This document shows, piece after piece, positions 56,058 to 64,000 of a DNA stretch of 64,000 bases. Numbering within the stretch: position 1 is the first letter of the stretch; every line of letters begins with the position of its first letter. The position numbers were made by a program, and so were the translations under genes. The notes under the pieces were generated by a model, which made no database searches, was not told the DNA's origin, and was given only the letters and a program-made list of their open reading frames with translations. Source of the stretch: Staphylotrichum longicolle (lineage: Eukaryota > Ascomycota > Sordariomycetes > Sordariales > Chaetomiaceae); the NCBI GenBank assembly GCA_019096155.1, contig JAHCVI010000001.1, forward strand, positions 496,001 to 560,000, in the 5' to 3' direction.

Positions 56058-59000
56058 TCAGTCGACGGCCATGACCGACTTCTCTGCGCGTGCGCGCATA
56101 TGATTGGCGTGCGTCTCGAGGCAGGATGTAATCAGTCGGGTAACTGTGTTAACTGAGTCAGAATGCGGCAAGACAAGACAAACACCCCGGAGCCAGGTAC
56201 TCACCAGGCCATACAGCAGCTTTGTCAAACATGTAAGCTGTGACCCTCAGAAGCTTTGTCGCATATCCCGCGCTGTCGTCCATCAAGAATCGTCCATTCA
56301 AGCCGGAGATGGCCCCGGTCCCGCCACCCACGCTGCCGGGTTGAGCCGAATCCATGTTCATCTTCACTTCGGCGCCGCGGATTATCTCTTCGATCTTGCC
56401 CAAAAGCTTCACATCCTCCTCCTCAAGTAGCATAATCGCCGGCACTTGCGAGAGATCAACGTTGTCGCGGCCCAAAATTCCGAGGTAGCGGCCAACACGG
56501 TCCTGAAGAGTAGCAACCCACTCGGCAAGTACCTGGGCACAATCAAAGGCGCAGAGCGTCGCCTGCAACGGCAACTCGCGGCTGGTCAAGTTGGCAAACG
56601 TGACGCCAAGCTTGTCCGAAACGGAGAGGGACTCGGCCGCAAAAAAGGCCGCCTTCCGCAAATGCTTCTCTCTGCGGTCTGTCGACCGGCTGTTGGAGGC
56701 CTGGGCCTGAAGCTGCAGCGGCTGTTGAGTCAGGACGGGGTTGACGTTGCCAGCAGCTGGCAGTTTGGTAACACCGAACTCCGGCGAAGAAGTCTGTGTT
56801 GGCGGTGTGTCAGCCGTGAGGGGATTCGTTCCCGGCGGGGTTCGAGGTGTCCGTGATGCCCGAGTCGGCATTAGAGGCCGGGGAGTGCTCCGCATGCTGG
56901 ATGATCTCGGAGCCCCGTGCCAATTCCTCAGCCATGCCGTCCCAGTCACGCTGCCAGAACTTGTCCTTGGTCCGCGAGAGGTTGACGAAGAGACGGATGT
57001 AGGCAAGGTCTAACAAGGGAATGCAGTCTGCCGAGAGCGGCCCTGCGCCGTGGGGGTTTGGCCGTTCCGGGCTATGCTGAGGATTGGTTGCCCAGGCGGC
57101 ATGCCAGGCCCGCAGCGCCGGTTCGATGTGACGGTGCATCTTCTCGGTTTCCTCATTCGTCCACACCTTGTTGTGGTGCCGCTGGCGCGTCTCCCAGATG
57201 TAGTTGTGGAGCGCGTTGATCAAAATCAAACAGCCAAAGCTGCTCGGTTTCAGGTCGCTCTTGGGCAGATCGCTGACATTAACCGCCGAACCGAACGGCT
57301 GGCGGATATCGGTCAGTGGGCGGGCTTGCTGCTTCTCGTTGGTACGCAACAGCTGGCCGAGGGCCTCATGGAAGGTCATGCGATTGTGGTTAGCTGCTGC
57401 AACCCCGCCTTTTGCCCGAAAGGCCGCGGCGCTCTCGGCGGCGAAGAACTCCTCGTCACAGGGAAGGTCGAGCAAGATCTCCGAGTTCGTCAGGGCCGGC
57501 GAGTGGTTATACGCTGACACGAGGAGGCTGGACATGGTGAAGACGGAATAGAGTGTTCGCTTCCTCTCCTCCATGGCCTTCCAGCGCAGCCACTCGGCGT
57601 GCTCGTCGGCGTGCTTCCTCCCGGATCCGTTCCAGCCGCCAGCGCCATCGGCATCCAGCATCTCAACGTCCCTCGCCGAAGGCTCAACCCGCGCTGGCCG
57701 CAGCAGCTCTGCCCCCTGAGCAAGACTTACTAACGCGGCAGCATGGGTGGTCGCTATCTCTCCGGATCGCTTGTCCCCGCAGTTATGGCCATAGACGACA
57801 TTCAGGAGCATCGCCTGGACCAGCCACACGGGAGTCTCGACCGAGGATTCCTGCTGCTGTGAACTGTGGTCCGACAGGGGAGTGCGCCGAATGGATTCTG
57901 CCTTTCTTACGTTCGCCTTCCTCCTCTCGTCGAGATACAGCTGAATCATTTTTTTGGCCATCCCAAACAGCTCCATGGACGCCTGGTGTCCCAACTCAAA
58001 CAAGGCACCAATGGCCGCCATAGAAAGAAGTAAGCACCCGCTCCCCCCAATGCCGCTATTTCGCCCGTTAGCTAACAATTGCGTAGGAATTTCGAACGAT
58101 AGCGTCGGTATGTGGACAAACGGCAGGTGGGGGTGGAAGTATCGGAGGTAGGCGCCGACGTATCGCTGCAGGTCTTGGGTGCTCGGTAGGGTGCTGGTCG
58201 GGTCGGAGGTGCTGGCGGGTGCTGCGCCGGTGGTGATCGTGGACGGCTGTGTGGCGAGGGGTGAGGTCGGCTGTGTGGCGAACGAATATCTCCGCGTACC
58301 AAACTGGGACGCCTGGGAGGCTGATAGTGCACCTAGGATGGCATTTCTTGTTGAATCAGTGATTGTCGAGAGGGGTAAGGTGCCATGATTACTACCATTC
58401 ATCGAGGACGGCGTCTCCGGACCGGCACCAAAAGTGAGCGCTTGGTTCAGGTTCTGCGTGTTCAAGCCCGAGAGGACCGTCGGGCTCAGAGAGCTGAGCG
58501 AAGGTGGGGGAGTCGAGAAGTAGTTGTCGCCCATAGTCTTGGCCGATGATGGTTGTGGAGACAAGGGCGCACCGTTCAAGAGATCTGGGAATACGGAGCC
58601 GCTCATGTCGAGTGAAAAAGGGTTCGTCAACTGCGGGGGCCCCATGATGGAGGGCTGCCACATCGAGCTCGTCACGGCCGAGGCGGTATGGTGGTTCGAG
58701 CCGTCTACCATGACGTCGCTGAGACCGCTCTGGCTTGTGGTGCTGAGCGCAGAGGGCGAGGAGCCGTCGACGGCGGTCGGGGGTTGCCCGTTGTTGAACG
58801 ACATTTGGTGGTCGAAGCCTGTTACCCAGTCGAAGGCATCGTCAAGCGGCTGGCCGGTCGCTGACATGTCGGGCAGGCCGTGCGCGAATGGTGACAGCGG
58901 ATCCATTGCCATGGAGGGCGGAGAGTCGTTGTAGTGCAGAGCGTTGGGATTGATGGTGGATCCAGGGGAACCACCGAAGAACAGGCCGTCGAGCTCAAAC

Positions 59001-59632
59001 TCGGAGCCAAAGGCCATGGCCGGGGCTGTCCTGAGTCCGCTGGAGAAGTCCAGACCGGTGATGCCATGCGTCTCGAGTTTGGGCAAGCCAAGCGGCGCGC
59101 CGCGATGGGCCAAAGCCGAAGCCATGCCAAAGGCCTCCAGGCCGTGGTGGGTTGGCAGCCCAATCAGACTCGGATGGCGGCTGTGGGTGGGCGCCATCCT
59201 CGCGACCTGGGCGTTGGCAGCAGCAATCATCTGCATGGCCGCGCCGTCAACATGGCTGATGGTGTTTGCCCTTGGCCTCATGGAGGCGGCGGTGCCAGCG
59301 GCGGCAGCACCGGGACCCACTACGCTGTTCTTCCGAACCCGGCCGGCGCCGGGGGTCGCTCCACTGGCGCTTTCGCGGCGATTGCGCGGGCGGGAGGACG
59401 GTGTCGTTGTCTGATGGAGCTTCTGCTGGTGCCGTAACAGCAGATCACGGCGCGCAAAGCACCGGGCGCACTCGGGACACTCAAACGGTTTCTCCTTGGT
59501 ATGCGACCGCTCATGGCGCTTCAGATGCTCGAGGCGGGCAAAGGAGCGCTGGCATGTGTTGCAAATGTGCGGACGCGGCTTGTCGGTCTTGGGCGGCGGA
59601 AACGCGGCGGCGGGGGTCTTTGTGTTGACCAT
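56058..59632 (-). CDS. C2H2 zinc-finger transcription factor with fungal-trans domain (frameshift)
   Basis: Reconstructed with exons 59632-56205 and 56143-56058 (intron 56144-56204). Two adjacent C2H2 fingers lie at the N-terminus: CNTCQRSFARLEHLKRHERS and CPECARCFARRDLLLRHQQK, the Adr1/Klf1-type pair. A Gln/Ser/Pro-rich middle follows, then a fungal-specific transcription-factor domain (YVGAYLRYFHPHLPFVHIPT, LLLSMAAIGALFELG, VWLVQAMLLNVVYGHNCGDK). The frame that starts the gene ends at 56810. The rest (KHLRKAAFFAAESLSVSDKL, PAIMLLEEEDVKLLGKIEEI, VTRLITSCLETHANHMRARA) continues in the +1 frame with no GT-AG intron available between, so a one-base error or mutation near 56815-56880 is likely. 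Nuclear regulator; target unknown. Confidence 0.8.
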
Positions 59633-60374
59633 GATGGTCGAGGCTTTGGAATCGGAAAACAGGCTCGTCAGCTCAAGTTCACGAACAGCAGACAGCGGCG
59701 GTCGGAAAAAAAGCCACGAATGAATGCCAGAGCTATCCCATCTGCAAATGGTGGTGGCATTGTGCTGCGGCTGCTCCTGTTGCTGCTGGGTTGGGGCGGG
59801 ACCTACCGGCTTCGTCGCCTACGGGCGCACTGCCGGCCGCGGCCGAGGGCGACGACGAATTGGACATGGCAGCAACAGCGTCGAGCTTGCCGCCGGCGTC
59901 GTTGGATACAGTCATCGTCCTGGTGGCGGGAGTGCGGTTGTTTCGGGCGACCGGGCGACTTTGTGCGAGCGGAACACGAGGACGGCGTTGGTGAGCAATG
60001 AACGGGAGCGGGAGTTGGAAGGCAGGTAAGGAAGTGGGAGCAGGCAGGCAGGATGGCAGCGACAACGGCGGGCGGGTCGCGCAGCGGTGGGGAGCAGGAA
60101 GCTCTATTGGAGAGAGAGAGACAGGGAGGGGCGCGACGGCAAGCTCGACCGTGGCATGCTAGTTTGATGCAATTGCTGGATTTTGCGCCTGTTTGTGGTC
60201 GCTGCAAGCTTGGTCGTGTTGGTCTTGGTTTTGGGGAAAAGCTCAAGTCTCCGACCGTCTCATCACTCTGGCAAAGTGGTGGTTGCAAGAGCAAGGAGAG
60301 AGGGCTGGCCCGAGATAGGTGGGCTGCTGTGTCTCTGTGGAAGCGGGAGCCATGGGCCACCATTGGAAGGAGGC

Positions 60375-60397
60375 GCACACACACGCACACACACACG
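60375..60397. repeat. CA dinucleotide microsatellite
   Basis: Short CACACA runs interrupted by a single G, in the upstream region of the zinc-finger factor. Confidence 0.85.
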
Positions 60398-62806
60398 AGC
60401 CCGGCCCCCCTGGAACTCCCCTGGGCCCTGGCTGGCTTGGCTGGATTGCCCAAACCGGCTCGTTGCTGCGGATGGCGAGATTGGGTGCAAGTGCCTCGAG
60501 CACTCGAGGGCAAAAAGAACCAGCCCGGCGGCTAGGCTAACCGGTAAACGATCGTACAGTATGAACATGGTTTGAACCAACTGTGTGTAGCGGCAGCCGT
60601 GCGCAACAGTCCGTCTCTCCCTCCACGCCATGCCGGACCAGGCAAGGAAGCCGCCGGGGGGCTTGCAACACACCATCGACGCAGAGCAGTCTCGTGGCAC
60701 CGGGCCAATTCCTCGATTGCGAAGGCAGAACGGGCGATCCATGTTCGACGGCTCCACGCGGGTCCCTGGGTAATCTCTGGCGCTTCGCGGGCTGCGCATG
60801 CAAGACATGGGAAATCTGGCAGCGCCTGGCATCACACAATCCGCGCACCGTACGCGGTGGAATACCAATGGAAGAAGCGGAAGGCTCCCGTTGCCGACAT
60901 TGGCGGAGCCTGTCGAGCCTGTTTGGCCGTGAGTCAGAGATGTTCGTTCTTGCCTGCCACACAGACTCGCACAAAAGGATCCACACACGTCAAGCAACAC
61001 CGAGCAACAGCGGACGACGGCATCTGCACACCGACGTCGCAATGTGGGAGCAAGACTCGGCACTGCACCCACCGTCCCGCACATCTCAGATGGGTGGGTT
61101 ATGAACGCAGACGGAGGAACAAATCATTGTGCACCAACGACTCCGTGCGGTACATTGTATATCGGTCTCCAAAGTCGCCCTTGGGCTCTTTCCATCTTGA
61201 TCTCCTCGGGAAACTTAACAATTAATGCCCCGGCGGGTGGGTTATGTAATCATATCAGCTTGGGCGCAGGAGATCCAGACCACAGCACCCCTAAGAACTA
61301 CAAGCACACAGAAAGTGATGTCCATAACCCGTTATATATCTCGGCAAGTGATCAATCCGTACCTTTATGGAGAGTTGATGGTTCAGAGGCGCCGTGGCAT
61401 GCATAATATAACCCGAAGTTTCGAAACGGCGACAACGGACGGCACTGAGCGGGCCGCTGTGAATCAAGACTGCTTGAGTCCTGAGGGTGTGGTCCCTGGC
61501 TTCCGGGTTGTCTCATCCATGCAGATGGGCAGGGTCTGCATGCAACTTGCCCGTTTCTATCTTGACTGCTGAAGCAGACTCGCAGGGTCGACATGTCGGT
61601 TGTCTTGAGCGAGAGCCCTGAGATGGGAGAGAGCCTGGCAAGCATGCCATCCATGAGTGGCTGCAGCGCCCATCGCATGGCGGCGCGGTGGGCCTTCAGT
61701 CTGATTGCTCAGCTGCATGGAGCGCCATCTCTGTTAGGGCTTAGTGCATCCCACCTTTCCGCTCTCTTCTGCCTTCACAGTGCCGCAACCTGATCCCACA
61801 CATAGCCTCTGATAACGTCGCAGAGAGGCTGTCGGCCATCAGTCCGGACCGTAGGAAACCGCGCATCATTTGGCCCGGCCGTCTCCTGTTTCAGGGGATC
61901 TCGACCACGCTTCTCAACCAAAGTCGCAAGTTTATAAATACCCTATAAAGACGACGTGGGATACGGGCGGCCAACACAGGCCCGCATCCTCGCAAAGACA
62001 AGACGTTGTGGGCGTTTGCGACGAGAATAGCTGTCGGAAACCTGCGGCATCTTTGGGGGCAGCTCCAAGCGCCCAGCGGAGATGGTGATCCCTGCTGGCC
62101 AGGTTAGTTCAAGGGGGAGGCTAAGAATGGGGACGGTTTGAAGTGTCCTCTCGCCAAACTCAATTACTGGTGCTGTGCCTAGCGAGAAGTCAATCAGCGA
62201 GGCGCCCCGGAGCATGTTGTTAACAGTCCAGCATTTTGTTGATTCTAATCTCTGTAATCTGGTACCTACCTGAGGCTTTCTGTCTTCAACCCCAACATTC
62301 AACGGTCGGGACAACTCTCGGCGGTGGCAACGCCCCCATGCGGGAATCGGAAGACCAGGTGTTTCCCGATCGACAGCCGGGTGATTCTATTAATATAGCC
62401 GTTCCTGCTCCCTGGCTGCCTGCAGCGTGGTGGGTGCTGGGACCGCTAACGTGAAGAAGGCACAGCGTGTTACGTACAATCTGGGCTCCGTCTTCGTTCC
62501 TGGCTCCGGTTCTTGCCAAGGTGCGTTGAGATCCGAGACCAATCGACCCCACTGGGGAGCTCTGTTGTCGTGGGGTGGAATGTTGCAATCATGGCCTACC
62601 GAAGCGAAACTTGTGCATACAATACTGCATACTTTTCTGCGAGAGTCAGGCGATGAAGCCATGTTTCTGGCTTCTGGTAGCCCCGGCCAGGCATTTGCCA
62701 ACCCAACCGGCTGCTCCAGATCGAGGGCAGGTTTTCCACTGGGCATGCGCGGCTTCCTGCGGCAGGTTTGCTTGACCGCTCTGTATCGCACGCTGCCCAA
62801 CCATTG

Positions 62807-62847
62807 AACCCACCAAAACCCACCAAACCCACCAAGCCCACCAAACT
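62807..62847. repeat. Imperfect CCCACCAAA tandem repeat
   Basis: About four copies of a 9-10 bp unit (CCCACCAAA with small changes), unlike the fungal telomere repeat TTAGGG. Confidence 0.85.
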
Positions 62848-64000
62848 CGCACACGGGATGATGCCTGTTTGCGGAAGCCCGTTTGGGCATGAAACTTGGC
62901 GGTTGAGGCACCACTAGACGCAGGATGCAAAGGGCCCCAAAACGAGCGAGACTTTGTCCAGGGCAGGGAGCTATTAGACCGCCGGCAAATTTGAAAGACC
63001 AATCAAGGATTGCATTTGGCCTCACCAGAGCTTGGGCTGACCTCGGCATGGCGTGTACCGCTTCACGCGCATCTTGAAGCTTCCAAGATGAGCGACTTGG
63101 GTTGCCCTCGTTGACACCATCATCGCAGGCTGGCAGGGCATTGACGGAGTTGGCCGGACCGCAGACTAAGTGGTAACTGGCAAACATTGATCCACCCGCA
63201 ACGTAAACCCCCACGAAGGAAACCGTTGGTTTGAATAAAAGCTTACAAACTCGGGTTGCGGGCTGTGAGAACCCGAGTCATCGCTGCAGACCTGACGGCT
63301 GACGCCGGTCTCGAGAGGCGCTCTGTGGCGTTCATGAAGGCTCGTTCAAACCCACGAAAAGGCTAACTCATGCTTCTGAACCGTCCGGCATCAATGCACC
63401 AAGCTCGATTTTGCAAGCCCTTTCTGAGACACGCAACCCCGTGATGCCGAGGTCCTCAATTCCTTTTCTCGTTCGAGTCTTGGCTGGGAAGCTCATCAGC
63501 AGCAAGTGTTCTACCCCGCCATGTTCAGGAAGCGATAAGGTTCCATGTTTGGAGGGGTAAATGCAGATAAGACATCGCGGGGCTTTTTTGTGGTCAAAGC
63601 TCCTGAAGCTCTCAGCCCTGGAGAGTGCCCTGTCTCTGCTCATTGTTTCATGCATTCGTCTCGGTGCTGCTTCTGGTCCCGCTGGCTGCTGCCCTGGAGC
63701 CTGGAATCCTCTGACCCCGCACTGTTCCAACAGCACGTCACGCATCGCCCGCGCGCCTTATTAGGTACCCATCCGAGGCATCTGGAGACCTTTGGAGTTC
63801 ATGCCCGCAACAACTGTCACATCATCCGAGCTGAAGGCACTTCCTCTGGACGTGCTCCCAAAACAAGTTCAAATCTTTGCGGGCGACGCGGAATGAGGGA
63901 TGCTAATATGGATCCTCTACGACCGAGAGCGAGCGGGCATGGTTTCCACTTGATCCAGATTGCTTCTCCAATTCCCCAAAAATGCACAAGGTGGGTGTGA

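Larger units (their letters stand above)
59633..64000. other. Intergenic/unassigned 4.4 kb to window end
   Basis: The first part should hold the long promoter of the zinc-finger factor. A CA-rich stretch (about 60375-60397) and a CCCACCAAA array (62807-62847) are visible. Several long minus-strand frames (for example 62390-63214) lack any domain. A short plus-strand peptide beginning MPATTVTSSELKALP near 63801 could be the first exon of a gene running out of the window, but I cannot confirm it. Confidence 0.4.

Noticed and set aside
62807..62847. Possible telomere-like repeat
   Set aside because: Unit CCCACCAAA is unlike TTAGGG and only four imperfect copies exist.
62390..63214. 274-codon minus-strand frame near the window end
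   Set aside because: Crosses a simple repeat, has no domain and looks like chance openness.

Overview
This window is nuclear DNA from a filamentous ascomycete, most likely a sordariomycete. The evidence is the short GT-AG introns (mostly 50-120 bp), a GC-rich coding bias, and the protein families present: GPI-anchored GH17 glucanase, yapsin-type protease, fungal ArAE transporter, C2H2/fungal-trans regulator, and NACHT-type relics. A spliceosomal U2 snRNA and an intron-containing tRNA-Asp are also present. There are no bacterial operons, no CRISPR array and no intact transposon. The species cannot be named from sequence alone.

Layout. 0-5.4 kb: a five-exon CmcJ/AsaB-like oxygenase-family gene, a ZIP zinc transporter and tRNA-Asp(GTC). 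5.6-14.1 kb: a degenerate G-domain protein, a secreted PI-PLC-X-like phosphodiesterase, a disordered small protein and the wall glucanase eglC. 15.6-20.2 kb: an island bounded by two purine/pyrimidine microsatellites of opposite polarity. It holds an unknown three-exon gene and a broken NACHT/NLR relic fused in frame to an LRR/F-box-like C-terminus. 20.3-25.7 kb: a yapsin-like protease, a heavily frameshifted MDR reductase pseudogene and a Nudix hydrolase. 25.9-42.1 kb: a core-nuclear block with Dpb11/TopBP1 (four BRCT domains), an Arg/Asp-rich protein, a Utp8-like ribosome-biogenesis factor, and Elg1 (PCNA unloader) carrying a PIP-box insert in its ATPase core. 43.2-50.5 kb: a membrane-anchored low-complexity protein, U2 snRNA, and a 1,188-aa ArAE-type membrane protein. 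53.0-59.7 kb: a delta-12-type fatty-acid desaturase and a C2H2/fungal-trans transcription factor with one frameshift. The last 4.3 kb shows no convincing gene.

The genes are mostly independent, as is usual in fungi. Functional groupings are loose: genome maintenance and ribosome biogenesis at 26-42 kb, cell surface and secretion at 9-22 kb. A recurring theme is small frame breaks: the NLR relic, the MDR reductase, the zinc-finger factor, and possibly the Arg/Asp-rich gene. These need reads or RNA evidence to decide between genuine decay and indel errors in the assembly. No clearly new multi-gene system was found. The best leads are the NLR/LRR relic between opposite-polarity repeats, the PIP-box insertion in Elg1, and the dual-frame segment of the Arg/Asp-rich gene.
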